64,000 nucleotides of DNA. It comes from Rattus norvegicus. Its lineage: Eukaryota; Chordata; Mammalia; Rodentia; Muridae. The stretch is from assembly GCF_036323735.1 (NCBI RefSeq), contig NC_086020.1, positions 87,235,710 to 87,299,709 of the forward strand, read 5' to 3'. Each line of letters opens with the position of its first letter. Position 1 is the stretch's first letter. Below are positions 36,630 to 49,123 of this stretch, piece by piece. A model generated the notes under the pieces. That model ran no database searches. It saw only the letters and a program-made list of their open reading frames with translations, and was not told the DNA's origin. Position numbers and translations under genes: made by a program.

Positions 36630-38012
36630 CAAAATATTTCTTTCTTTCTTTCTTTTTTTGTGGGGGGGAAGCTTACACTTCCACATTGCTGTTCATCACC
36701 AAAGGAAGTTAGGACTGGAATTCAAGCAGGCCAGGAAGCAGTAGCTGATGCAGAGGCTATGGAGGGATGTTACTGGCTTGCTTCCCCTGGCTTGCTCAGC
36801 TTGCTCTTTTTTTTTCTTCAAGGTTAAGTTTATTTATTTTATTTTTTTATTAACTTGAGTATTTCTTATTTACATTTCCAGTGTTATTCCCATTTCCGGT
36901 TTCCGGGCCAACACCTAGGGACCTAACCGCTACCCCTCTCCTTCTATATGGGTGTTCCCATCCTCCCCACATTGCTGCCCTCCACCCAACAATCACATTC
37001 ACTGGGGGTTCAGTCTTAGCAGGACCAAGGGCTTTCCCTTCCACTGGTGTTCTTACTAGGCTATTCATTGCTACTTATGAGGTCAGAGTCCAGGGTCAGT
37101 CCATGTATAGTCTTTGGGTAGTGGCTTAGTCACTGAAAGCTCTGGTTGCTTGGCATTGTTTTTCATATGAGATCTCGAGCCCCTTCAAGCTCTTCCAGTT
37201 CTTTCTCTGATTCATTGAATGGGGGTCCTGTTCTCAGTTCAGTGCTTTGCTGCTGGCCTTCACCTCTGTATTTGCTGTATTCTGGCTGTGTCTCTCAGGA
37301 GAGATCTACATCCGGCTCCTGTAGGCCTGCACTTCTTTGCTTCATCCATCTTGTCTAATTGGATGGCTGTATATGTATGGGCCACATGTGGGGCAGACTC
37401 TGAATGGGTGTTCCTCCTGTCTCTGTTTTAATCTTTGCCTCTCAATTCCCTGCCACGGGTATTCTTGTTCCCCTTTTAAAGAAGGAGTGAAGCATTCACA
37501 TTTTGATCATCCGTCTTGAATTTCATGTGTTCTACGCATCTAGGGTAATTCAGGCATTTGGGCTAATAGCCACTTTTCAATGAGTGCATACCATGTGTGT
37601 TTTTCTGTGATTGGGCTATCTTACTCAGAATGATATTTTCCAGTTCCAACCATTTGCCTATGAATTTCATAAAGTCATTGTTTTAGCTGAGTAATATTCC
37701 ATTGTGTAGATGTACCACATTTTCTCTATCCATTCCTCTATTGAAGGGCATTGGATTCTTTCCAGCTTCTGGCTATTATAAATAAGGCTGCTATGAACAT
37801 AGGGAAGCACGTGTCTTTTTGTATGTTGGGGCATCTTTTGGGTATATGCCCAAGAGAGTCCTCAGTTAGTTCAATGTCCAATTTTCTGAGGAACCTCCAG
37901 ACTGATTTCCAGAATGGTTGTACCAGTCTGCAATCCCACCAACAATGGAGGAGTTTTCCTCTTTCTCCACATCCTCGCCAGCATTTGCTGTCACCAAAAT
38001 ATTTCTTTCTTT
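36630..38012 (-). mobile_element. 5'-truncated L1 with apparent 3' transduction and 18-bp target duplication
   Basis: The insertion (36648-37994, about 1.35 kb) is flanked by CAAAATATTTCTTTCTTT at 36630-36647 and 37995-38012, a perfect 18-bp duplication typical of L1. On the minus strand it reads from the ORF2 C-terminal region through the 3'UTR to an A-rich tail (about 36840-36808). About 150 bp of non-L1 sequence (about 36808-36668) follow, then a second A-rich tail against the duplication. That extra piece looks like a fragment of another rodent repeat whose family I cannot name. Read-through past the L1 poly(A) site explains the structure best. Confidence 0.75.
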
Positions 38013-40730
38013 ATCAGTACTATGCAGATTTTTTAATCACTAATGCTATGTAGTACAGCTTGAGTTCAGGCATGCTGATTTCTACAAAAGTTCTTTTTTT
38101 CTTTTTTCTTTTTTTAGGATTGCTTTTGCCATCATAGTTTTGGTCTGCTCGGTTGTTTGTTTTCTTCTGTTTTAATATATGAAGGAGAGAGTTGCTCTTT
38201 CATGTTTTTTTTTCAAAACTGTATTGGAATTTTGATGAGGTCTGCAATGAGTCTGTAGATTGTTTTTTATTAAAATGGACATTCTCAATACATTACTCCT
38301 ACCTATCCATGAGTATGGGGGATCCTTCCATCTTCTAATATCTTCTTCACTTACTTTATTCAGAGACTTAAAGTCCAGGACTTGCAGATTTTTCACTTGC
38401 TCCATAGAATTACTTAAGGATATTTTATATTAATCATGGTTATTGTAAAGGGTGTTGTTTTTGTAATTTAAATCTTAGCCCATTTATCAGTTGTGCAAAT
38501 GAGGGATAGTGATTTCTTTGAGTTAATTTTGTATCCTGCCAGTTTATCAGCTGCAGGATTTCCTAGTAGTAAATTCGGGGTTGTTTATGTATACTATCAT
38601 ATCATCTGCAAATAGTGATAATATAACTTCTTCCTTTTCAATTTATACCTCCCTTATCTCCTTTAGTTGTTATATTGCTTTAGCTAGAAGTGCAAGTCCT
38701 TGAGTGAACAAATAGGAAGAGAGTGGCAGTCTTGTGCTGTCCCTTGATTTAGTGGAATTGCTTTAAGTTTCTCTACATTTAGTTTGATTTGACTATTGAC
38801 TTGCTGCATATTCATTTGATTATGTTTAGGTATGTGTCCTGAATGCCTGCTCTCTCTAATACCTTTAATATGAAGGGGTGTTTGATTTTATCAAAGGCTT
38901 TTCACCACCTAATGAAACAATCATTTGACTTTTTTCTTTCAGTTTTTTTTTTTAATTTGGTGGGTTAAGATAATGGATTTTCATATATTGAACCATCCCT
39001 GAATCCCTTCTCAAGGATGAAGCTTACTTGACCTTGATGGACGATGTCTTTGATATGTTCACGGTTTTGGTTTGCAATTATTTTCTTGAATATTTTTTAT
39101 CAATATTCATAAGAGAAATCAGCCTGACGTTCTCTTTGTTGAGTTTTTGTGTGGTTTAGGTGTCAGGGAAACTCTGGCCTCAAGAAATGAGCTTTGTAGT
39201 TTTCTTTCTGTTTCTATTTTGTGGAACAGTTTGAAGAGTATTGCTATTAAGACTTCTTTCAAATTCTGGTTAAATTCTGCAGTAAAATCACATGACCCTG
39301 GACTGTTTGGAGAGAAGGTGGGAGACATTTGATGAAGTCTTATATCTCTTTAGGGGTTATATTGTTTTTTAAATACTTTGCCACGGCTTGATTTATATTT
39401 GTTGAGTAGTATCTATCTAGAAAAAAAAATCCTTTCAATAAGTTTTTCCAATTTTGTGGAATATATGCTTTTGAAGTGAAACTGAATAATTCTTAGAATT
39501 TCTCTACAGTCTGATGGTGTATATACAGTTTTATTTCTGATTTTGTTTATTTGGATACTGGATTTGTGCACAGATATTGATTAAATTTTGATTTGCCATG
39601 ATTTATCTTGTTTGCTCCATCTATGATGATTGAGAATTTTGCTGAATATTGTAGTCTAGATTGGTATATGTAGTTTGTAGCAGTTGTAAAATATCTGTCC
39701 AGGCTCTTTTAGCTTTCAGGGTTTCTGTTGAGAATTCAAGTGTAATTCGTAATTCTGATAGGCCTCCCTTTGTATATTACCCCATCCTTTTCTCTTGCCA
39801 CTTTTAAAATTCTTTCTTTGTTCTATAGATTATGTGTTTTGATTATTATGTGCTAGGGGGATTCAGTCTAATTCGTGTTCTATAAGCGTCTTATATGTTC
39901 CTTAGGTTAGGGAAATTTTTTCTTGTATGATTTTGTTGAGAATAGTTTTGGGCCTTAGTTCTGGGACTCTTCATCTTCTTCTAATCCTATTATTTTAAAT
40001 TAGCTTTTTTTATTGTATTCCAAATTTGCTGGATGTTTTCTCTCAGGAAAATTTTCATTTAATATTTCCTATGACTGATGTTTTAATATCTTGTACATTT
40101 TACCTCTGAGATTCTTCCATCATTTTTAATCTATTGATTATGCTTGCACCTGCTGTTCCTGTTCCCTTCCCTCAGTTTTATTTTTCCAGTTTCTCTCAGT
40201 TTGTATTGTCTTTGTTCCTTCTATTTCTAATTTCAGGTCTTGCACAGCATTTTGTAAAATTTTCTTCACCTGTTTAATTGCATTTTGTGTATGTTTTAAA
40301 GGAATTTATTTGCTTTTTCTTTAAAGAGCTCTATTTGATTATATTTTCTGCATTTCTGTCCTGTGTCTATCCATTTCCTCTTTTAAGGCTTTGATCATCT
40401 TTATAATATTAGATTTAAGGTCATTTTCTTGAGTTATAGTTGTGTTATGATATCCAGAGCTTGCTGCATTGGAGCATCTGTGCTTTGGAAGTGCCATATT
40501 GCCCTGGCTTTTGTTGACTGTGTTATTTAAAAGTTCTGTGCTCATCTGGATGGTTTGAATCCTGGTTGTTTTTATTGTAGAAGGTGTTAGGAGAGGCATG
40601 AACATCAATGATCCTGATGGGAAAGGCCTCTAATGGATATACTTTAGCTGTATGATTCTGGACCTGCAGGTTTATATTGTTCAGAAGCTGCGGGAGTGAT
40701 GAATATGGCCAGAGAAGTCGCAGAAGTATA

Positions 40731-41350
40731 GAGGTCCTCCTGGGCCAATAGACTTCTCACTGGAGCTTGGCTTGGAGGGCCAAAATATCAGGAGAGATAA
40801 ATGTTTTAAAGGAATCTTACATGTATTCTTCAGAGGTCTGATGAAAGAGTACAACTGGTGGGAATTAATTGTCCCCCTCACCTAGCAGGCTGCTCAAGAA
40901 GATTAGGCTTGGTCCAGAGGGCTCAGAGAAAAGGGAAAATGGGTAGGGGGAAGTGAAACTAATCTATATGTTCAAAAGTCTCAGATCTGAAGAAGGTAGG
41001 GGGAAGACAGAAAAATAGAGGTCCCCTGGGACAGCAGGCTGCTCAGGGCAATTTGGGGTAGCCCAAGTGGTTCAGAAAGCAGTCAATATTGGTGGGGAAA
41101 AGGAAGCTTAACTGTATGGTTCATAACCCACAGCTCTGGAGAAGGTTGGGAGAGAGGTAGCAGTAGAGTAAGGTTCCCCTGAGATATCAGCTTCTTAGCA
41201 CAGCTTGGCTTGGACCAGAGGGCTTGGCGAACAGGGAAGGTGAAGGGGAAAGGGAAGTTACCTGTACAATTCAGGACCTGCATTTCTTATGAAGGTAGGG
41301 GGAGAGGTAGAAGGAGAATGGAGGTCCACCAGGGAAGCAGATTGCTCAGG
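40731..41350 (-). repeat. L1 5'UTR monomers, period about 150 bp
   Basis: The motif 'gaggtcccctgggacagcag' or a diverged form recurs at about 40731, 40868, 41018, 41170 and 41321. Spacings are about 137, 150, 152 and 151 bp. Tandem monomers upstream of ORF1 act as L1 promoters in mouse and old rodent L1 families. Confidence 0.7.
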
Positions 41351-41359
41351 GCCTATGAT

Positions 41360-44300
41360 CATTTTGAAAAATTTTTTTGGATATTATTTATTTATTTATA
41401 TTTCAAATGTTATTCCCTTTCCTGGGTTCCTATCCAAAAACTGCTATCCCATCTAACCTCCTCCTCCTTCTATGATGGTTTTGCACTCCACAACTACCCA
41501 CCGTTTCAGCCCCCTCACCCTGACATTCCCCTATACTCAGGGGTTCTGCCTTGGAAGGGCCAATGGCTTGTCCTCCCACTGGTGCCCAAAAAGGCCATCA
41601 TCTGTTACATATGCAACTGGAGTCATGGGTCTATTCATTTGTATTCTTTGGGTAGTGGTTCAGTTCCAGGAAGCTCTGGTTGGTTGGTTTTATTTTTATT
41701 ATGGGGTTGCAAGCCCCTTCAGCTCCTTCAATTCTTACCCTAACTACTTCACTGGGAACCCCATGCTCAGTTCAATGGTTTGCTGCTAGCATTTGCCTCT
41801 GTATTTGTCATGCTCTGGCAGAGCCTCTCAGGAGACAGTTATATCAGGCTCCTGTCAGCATGCACTTCTTGGCATCAGCAATATTGTCTGGGTTTGCCGG
41901 CTGTATGTATATGGGGTGGATCCCCAGGTAAGGCGGGCCCTGAATTCCTTTTGTCTGTACTCCAAACTTTGTCTCCATATCTCCTCCTATAAATATTTTG
42001 TTTCCCCTTTTAAGAATGATTAAAGCATCTGTCCTTTTGTTGTTGTTCTTGAGTTTCATGTGGTTTTTGATTGTATTTTCTTGGGTAATTTCACCTTTTG
42101 GACTAATACCCACTTACCAGTGAGTGCATACCATGTGTGGTTTTTGTGATTGGGTTACATCACTAGGAATGTTATTTCATAGTTCCATCCATTTTCCTAT
42201 GAATTTCATGAAGTCATTGCTTTTGATGGCTGAGTAGTATTCCTTTGTGAAGATGTACCACATTTTCTGTATCTATTGATACAGCATCTGTATTGAAGGG
42301 CATCTTTGAAGGGCATCTGGGTTCTTTCCAGCTACTGGCTATTATAATTAAGGATGCTGTGAACATAGTGGAGCATATGTCCTTGTTATATGGTGGAACA
42401 CCATTTGGGTATTTACCCAGTAGTAGTATTAGTACTCCTGGGTCCTCCGGTAATACTACATCCAATTTTCTGAGAAACTTCCAGACTGACTTCCAGAGTC
42501 CTTTTACCAGCTTGGAGTTCCACCAACAATGGAGGAATATTTTGCTTTCTCCACATCCTTGCTAGCAACTGTTGTCTCATGAGTTTTTGATCTTAGCAAT
42601 GCTGACTCCTGTGAAGTGGAATCTCAGGGTTGTTTTGATTTGCATTTCCTGCTTACTACAGTTATTGGACATTTCTTTAGATATTTTTCAGCCATTCAAT
42701 ATTCCTCAGCTGAGAATTCTTTGTTTAGCTGGGTATTCCACTTTTTAATAGGATTATTTGTCTCCCTGGAGTTTAGCTACTTGAGTTCTTGTATATATTA
42801 GATATTAACCCTCTCTGGGATATAGGATTGGTAAAGTTCTTTTACTACTTTCTTGGTTGCCCCTTTGTCCTAATGACCATTTGTCTTGCCTTAAAGAAGC
42901 TTTGCAAAATTTATGAGGTCCATTAGTCAATTCTTGATCATAAAGCATAAGGAATTGGAATTCATTTAAGGAAATTTCTCCCAATGCCCATGTGTTCGAA
43001 GGTCTTTCCTACTTCTCATTCTATTACTTTGAGTGTAGCTGGTTTTATGTGGAGGTTTTTGATCCACTTGAACTTGAGCTTTGTATAGGGTGATGTGAAT
43101 AGATTGATGTGCATTCTACTTGCTGAACTCCAGTTGAACCAGCACCATTTGCTGAAAATGATACACTTTTTCCAATGGATGATTTTACTTCCTTTGTCAA
43201 AATTCAAGTTTGCATAGGTGTGTGGGTTCATTTCTGACTCTTAAATTTTATCCTATATATCTACCTGTGAGTCTGTATACAAATACCATACAGGTTTTAT
43301 CACTATTGCTTTGTAATATAGCTTCAGGTCAGGTATGATGATTCCCCCAGAAGTTCTTTTACTGTTGAGGATAGTTTTCAATATTTTGTTTATTTTTTCT
43401 GTTATTCCAAATGAATTTACAATTGGTCTTTCTAACTCTATGAAAAAAATTCCCTTGGAATTTTGATGGAAATTGCACTGATTCTGTAGATGGCTATTGA
43501 CAAATGGCCATTTTTGCTATATTAATTCTGCCAATGCATGAGGATGGGAGATTTTTATGTCTTCTGAGATCTTCTTCAATATCTTTCTTCAGAGACATGA
43601 AGTTGTTGTTATACAGATCTTTCCCTTGCTTGACTCAAGTCATACTGAGGTATTTTATGTTATTTGTGACTATTGTGAAGAGGTCATTTCCATAATTTCT
43701 GTCTATCCTGTTTATACTTTAAGTAGAGTAAAGCTACTGATTTGTTTGAGTTAATTTTAGATCCAGCCACTTTCTGAAGTTGTTTATCAGGTTTAGGAAT
43801 TCTCCTGTGAAATACATGGAGTCATCTAATTATACTATCATATCATCTGCAAATAGTGATATTCCAACTTTTCCCTTTCCAATTTGGATCCCTTTGACCC
43901 CCTTTCATTGTCTGGTTGCTCTGGATAGGACTTCAAGTACTATATTGAATGAGTAGGGAGATATTGGGCAGCCTTGTCTAGTCTCTGATTTTAGTGGGAT
44001 TGATTCAAGTTCCTCTCTGTTTTGTCTGATGTTGGCTACTGGGTTGCTGTGTATTGCTTTTTCCTGATCATTCCAAGACTTTTAACATGAAGGAGTGTTG
44101 AATTTTGTCAAATGCTTTTTCACATCTAATGAGATGATCATGTGGTTTTTTTTCTATGACTTTTTTACATAGCAGATTACGTTGATGGGTTTCCGTTTGT
44201 TAAACCATCCCTCCATCCCTGGGATGAAGCTTACTTGATCATGTTGAATGTTCATCTTGATGAGTTCTAAGATTCAGTTTGTGAGAATGTTGTGAGTACT

Positions 44301-45420
44301 TTTGCGTTGATATTCTTAAGTGAAATTTTTCTGAATTTGTCTTTCTTTGTTGGGTCTTTTTGTTGTTTAGGTATAAGCGTAATTGTGGCTTCCTAGAAGG
44401 AATGTGGTACTATTCCCTGGGTTTCTATTTTGTGGAATAGTTTGGACAGTATTGGTATTATGTCTTCTAGGAAGACCTGGTAGAAATCTCTACTAAGCCC
44501 ATCTGGTCCTTAGCTTTTTTTTTGGTTGGGAGACTTTAATAAATGCTTCCATTATTTTAGGAGTTATAGGACTGTTTAGATGCTTTCTCTGATCCTGATT
44601 TAAATTTGTTATCTACAATCTGTCTAGAAAATTGTGCATTGCATGTCATTTTTCCGGTTTTGTTGAATGTATTCGGATCTAATGACTTTTTAAAAAAATT
44701 TTCCTCAGATTCTGTTGTCATATCTCCCTTTTCATTTCTTCTTCTTTTTTAATTTGGATACACTCTCTTACCCTCTGTTGATTCTGGGTAAGAGTTTATC
44801 TTTTTTATTGTTTTTCTTAAAGAACCATCTCATGGTTTTACTGATTCTTTGTGTAACTCTATCAGTTTTATGTTGGTGGACTTCAGCCAAGTTGGATTAT
44901 TTCCTGCTGTCTATTCTTCTTGGGTGTATTTGTTTCTTTTGGTTTGGTTTAGGTGTGCTGTCAAGCAGCTAGTATCAAGCTGCAAGCTCTCCAATTTCTT
45001 TTTGGAGGCACTCAGAGCTATGAGTTTTCCTCTTAGCACTGCTTTCATTGTTTCCCATAAATTTAGGTATGTTATGCCTCATTTTCATAAAATCCTAAGA
45101 CATCTTTAATTTCGTTCTTTATTTCTTCCTAGACCAAGTCATGATTGAGTAGATCATTGTTTAACTTCTTAAACAATGTGGGCTTCTATGTGGGCTTACT
45201 GTTGATTTTGTTGATATTGAGGACCAGTCTTACTCTGTGGTGATCTTATAGAGTGCATGGGACTATTTCAATCTTCTTGTATCTGTGGAGGCCTGTTTTG
45301 TGACCAATAATATGGTCAATTTTGGAAAAGATACCATGTGCTGCTAATAAGAATATTTTTTAGGATGAAATATTCATGTGTGTGTGTGTGTGTGTGTGTA
45401 TTTGTGTGTTTGTGTGTGTA

Positions 45421-45464
<44 letters not shown>

Positions 45465-46526
45465 GGTTAAATCCATTTGGTTCATAACTTCTCATAATTT
45501 CATTGTATCTCTGTTTAGTTTCTGTTTCCATGATCTGTCCATTGATGAGAGTGGAGTGTTGAAATCTCCCACTATTACTTCTGAACTACAACATATGCTT
45601 TGAACTTTAGTAAGGTTTCTTTTATGAATGTAAGTGCCCTTGCATTTGGAGCATAGATATTCAGGATTGAGAGTTCACCTTGGTGGATTTTTCCTTTAAT
45701 GAATATGAAGTGTCCTTCCTTATCCTTTTTAATGACTTTTGGCTGAAAATCAATTTTATTTGATATTAGAATTGCAACTTGAGCTTGTTTCTTTGGGTCA
45801 TTTGCTGGGAAAGTTGTTTTCCAGCCTTTTTTTCTGAGGTAGTGTCTGTCTTTGTCACTGAGGTATGATTTTTGTATACAGAAAAATGCTGGGTCCTCTT
45901 TTTGTATCCATTCTGTTAGTCTATATTTTTATATTGGGGAATTGAATCCATTGGTATTAAGAGATATTAAGGAATAGTAGTTGCTGCTTCCTGTTATTTT
46001 TTTTTGTTAGAGGTGGAATTATGTTTGTGTGTCTCTCTTCTCTTGGTTTTGTTTCAAGGAGAGTACTTTCTTGCTTTTTCTCAGATGTTGTTTCCTTCCT
46101 TGTTTAGAGTTTTCTATGTCTTATTCTTTGTAGGGCTGGATTTTGGAAAGATACTGTGTAAATTTGATGTTGTTTTTCAATATCTTGGTTTTTCCATCTA
46201 GGTTAATTGAGAGTTTTGCTGGATATCATAACCTGGGCTGGATATTTTTCTCTTGGGTTCTGTATGACGTTTACCAAAGATCTTTTGGCTTTTATAGGCT
46301 CTGGTGAGAAATCTGGTATAATTCTGACAGATCTGCCTTTATATGTTACTTGACCTTTTTCCCTTACTGCTTTTAACATTCTTTTTTGTTTTGTTTTGTT
46401 TTGTGCATTTTGGTGTTTTGACTATTATATGATGGGAGGAATTTCTTTTCTGGTACAATATATTTGGAGTTGTGTACGCTTCTTGTATATTTATGGATAT
46501 CTCTCTCTTTAGGTTAGGGGAGTTTA
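41360..46526 (-). mobile_element. 5'-truncated L1, antisense
   Basis: A T-rich 3' end (about 41365-41400) is followed by 3'UTR, ORF2 (about 42100-45960) and the C-terminal part of ORF1 (about 46000-46526), where it ends. RT motif sequence is visible near 43840-43860 (antisense FADD). A (TG)n tract has expanded inside the endonuclease region. Frames are broken throughout. Confidence 0.82.
45376..45463. repeat. (TG)n microsatellite inside L1 ORF2
   Basis: An interrupted TG tract replaces 'ttctataaatatctg'-type sequence expected at this point of antisense L1. It generates spurious His-Thr or Val-Cys frames. Confidence 0.95.
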
Positions 46527-48124
46527 CATTATCAATCTATGAATGGGTTGGGTATGGCAACAAGGAGCAGATAGTAAATGATGTATCAGAAACTGAGGTC
46601 TCTTTACTCTGGACAGAATTTGTTGGTGTGTTCAGAGAGCAGGTGGGATCATATCTTGTCTTCATTCTGTGGCCTGCACTCAATCATTGTCTGTTCTATT
46701 AGGAGAAGGTGTATAGAAAGGGCAAGTGGACAGCAGAAAGTGTCAGTGGCTTGTGTCATGACTTTCAAACTGAGAATATAGGAGGTTTAATACAGCAAGT
46801 ATATCTCTTACATCTTCTGGATTTCATGATCTTCACCTGGACAATGAATATCTACATCAATAACAGAAGTGTGGAACTATGTGGTGGTGTGGAAGTATAG
46901 ATATGTGTTGGTTCCAGGAGCCAGCTCACTTTGGAATGATTTGAAGTGAGACACATCATTGGATGTAGAGGTAGCTTTGAATACTTATGGTCTCTTACCT
47001 TCTATTTCTGTAACTATACTGGATTGTTGCTTATAATTTCTAAACTAATTTCTAAAAACATTTCTTGCTTATTCAGTACTTAAAAATTACTAACTTGGGA
47101 GATTAATACCTGGTCTGTAACTGCAGGGAATTGAGTGAAAATGTTATTGCTATTATTCTCTATTCTGTCCAGGTAGCCAGAAGCTTCTGTGGCGAGACTT
47201 GTTAACACTTTGTGAGCCAGATTGGAGAAAGGAAAATGAATTAAAATGCTTTATACAGGCACAATCATCTCTATAAGCACTCCCAAATGTTTACATGCAT
47301 AAATATACCTTCACATGTACATATAGATGAACGGATATAAACATTTGAGTAGATGGATGAATGGACAGAGCACAACTCTTCAATGCATTCCATCCAACAG
47401 CATGTTAGAATTTTCAGTCATTTAGTTTTGAAAAGAGGGAATAGAAGGGTTTCAATTGCAGATGGAGATCTTACCTGTTTGGGACTGTGTGCTCTGCACA
47501 TGAGCAATGATTCTGTGCCCAAATAGGGGAAAGTACACTGAATTAGGTAGGGGCAGTGTGTAGGGGAAAGTATCAGGGGCTTGGGTAATGACTTATAAAC
47601 CAATGAAATGGGAAGATCAGACTGTAGGTAGGGCTCTTGCCAATTTTTAATGGTATGGCCAACACCTGAATAGTGAATGTTCACCTGAGTAGTGAACTGG
47701 GAGGAAAGTAAAGTGGGATGAAAAGTAGAGATTTGTGTTTAGTGTGAAGAGATTGTTTCTTTGGGCTCTATATTAAGGAAGTGAGAATGGAAGGGTTCAG
47801 ACAATAGATGAGGCCATTGCATTTTCTGACTGACAGTTTTATTTCTTAATTAGGATGCATAGACCTTTTCATGGCATGATCACTCTACCTGATAAAACAA
47901 ACACCATCATAAAGATTTTATAATCAAAAGTATACCTCATTATATTTAAGCACTTACATCCACCTGTCATCGGTGTAAAACAGTTACACAATTGCACCCA
48001 ACACTACTATAATAGAATTTCCCTCTGCCAATTTCACAGAAAATGAAACAAACACAAATACTGAATGAAGCATGATAATACCATACAAAATTAGTTGCTC
48101 AATCAGAATATTAGAATACTGCCA
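46527..48124. other. Unrecognised sequence with two diverged similar segments
   Basis: No known repeat or gene recognised. Segments at about 46690-46930 and 47520-47745 share spaced matches (for example 'aaagtgtcagtggcttgtgt' versus 'aaagtatcaggggcttgggt', and a shared 'gtagagatttgtgtt'-like end). This suggests an old duplication or two copies of an unlisted repeat. Confidence 0.4.
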
Positions 48125-48434
48125 TGTCGCTCCCAACCTCGACCAGCAAGGAAGACACGACCAGAGGAGATCTTCTTCAAGCAGTTTATTCAGGAACCTT
48201 GATACAGTCTTCTGACCCCTGGGAGCCCCTGCACCACACTTAAATAGCTAGTGCTGGCCAATCCTAGCAAGCCACATGGGTCATGCCGATAGGCTGTCAC
48301 TATGCAGAAGCTAGCAGGTCAGGCAGGCATAGCCAAATAAGGACTTGTTTACTACAAGGAGTGCTCACTCTTGGGAGGGTGGAAGGCGGAAACCAGAGCC
48401 TTCTTTGAGGCACGGCACGTCGTAGCTCCCTACA
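48125..48434 (-). repeat. Provirus 3' LTR
   Basis: 310 bp. On the minus strand it begins TGTAGGGAGCTACGACG and ends TTGGGAGCGACA. It has a TATTTAA TATA-like box (about 48238-48247) and a polyadenylation signal AATAAA (48185-48190). It matches the shorter right-hand copy closely over the shared R-U5 region. Confidence 0.9.
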
Positions 48435-48450
48435 GTTCCCCCTTTTTGTT
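48435..48450 (-). promoter_or_regulatory. 3' polypurine tract
   Basis: On the minus strand AACAAAAAGGGGGAAC abuts the LTR start. This is the plus-strand DNA primer site in reverse transcription. The wider 21-nt sequence 48436-48456 recurs exactly at 49400-49420. Confidence 0.9.
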
Positions 48451-48490
48451 TAATTAATCAAGCAGGCAAAGGCACCGCTGAGCATGGCGA

Positions 48491-48505
48491 CCCCCCCCCC
48501 CCCCC
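48491..48505. repeat. C15 homopolymer
   Basis: Fifteen uninterrupted C residues between the provirus env frame and the polypurine tract (poly-G on the proviral coding strand). Confidence 0.9.
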
Positions 48506-48637
48506 GTCTTAGGATCATCCCTTCATTAAACCCATCTCAGGACACCTCGTTGCCCACAAGGTTCCATGCCTTAGGTTGAAGGGAAGTTGCCTGTCACTGG
48601 GCAGAGTCACTCACACATAATCAGGGGCAAGGTGCAA

Positions 48638-49123
48638 CTAGTTCTTCTGGATGACTGTAAGCCAGGATTGAGGGGACTGTTCTGCTTCAATGGCTGCAAA
48701 TGCCTGTACCACCATAGCCGCATGCCACCTCTGAACAAACCTCATCCTACAGAGACACCACAGGCTCACTAGGGAGACCAGCAGCAAGAGTGCAGCCAGG
48801 GCTCCCATACCCACCCACTTCCTCAGATGAGTCATAGCAGCAGCAATCCAAGATGACAATCCCGTAGCCAGTCTAGCAACCGCACGTGTGGACTTCACGG
48901 TCATGATGGCTACACATAGCTGATCCATTAAGAAATCATATTCTCCTGTCCAATTACCTAAAAGATAACTTGATAACTGTTTAGACAAATTAGAGGAGTG
49001 GGCTTGAATGTCATGATGTATCGGCATGAGTCGCGAGAACACTGATAGTATCCCCCACCGGGGCTCTGTTTGGACCAGCACTTGGGTCACACCGAGAAGT
49101 GTCAGCAACAGCAGGATCTTCAT
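48638..49123 (-). CDS. Short envelope-derived open frame (161 codons)
   Basis: The frame is uninterrupted. Residues 1-19 are a hydrophobic signal peptide (MKILLLLTLLG). Residues 20-103 form a small ectodomain with two N-glycosylation sequons (N45-L-S, N57-W-T) and one cysteine (C70). Residues 104-125 are a membrane segment beginning VGMGALAALLLL, ending with a juxtamembrane Cys-Leu-Cys, and about 36 residues form a tail. Its position, overlapping the end of integrase by 113 nt, is that of betaretroviral env. At 161 residues against several hundred for a full envelope, almost all of the surface subunit and the fusion part of the transmembrane subunit are missing. It has no furin-like site or fusion peptide. 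It may be a relic left open by chance, or a small secreted/membrane protein. Expression is unknown. Confidence 0.6.
   Translation of the reverse strand: MKILLLLTLLGVTQVLVQTEPRWGILSVFSRLMPIHHDIQAHSSNLSKQLSSYLLGNWTGEYDFLMDQLCVAIMTVKSTRAVARLATGLSSWIAAAMTHLRKWVGMGALAALLLLVSLVSLWCLCRMRFVQRWHAAMVVQAFAAIEAEQSPQSWLTVIQKN

Larger units (their letters stand above)
36580..41350 (-). mobile_element. Old (Lx-like) L1, antisense, with monomer-type 5'UTR
   Basis: Antisense ORF2 runs from about 36580 (interrupted by the L1 at 36648-37994) to about 39900. ORF1 remnants lie at about 40010-40610, including the frame 40608-40339 with a coiled coil near its end. A repetitive 5'UTR occupies about 40630-41350. All frames are broken. 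The 3' part beyond ORF2 about position 36580 is absent. Confidence 0.75.

Noticed and set aside
41210..41743. 177-codon open frame, plus strand
   Set aside because: It spans the join between the 5'UTR of one antisense L1 and the 3'UTR of the next; both parts are antisense non-coding L1 sequence.
45316..45603. His-Thr-rich and Cys-Val-rich frames
   Set aside because: Translation of the (TG)n microsatellite.
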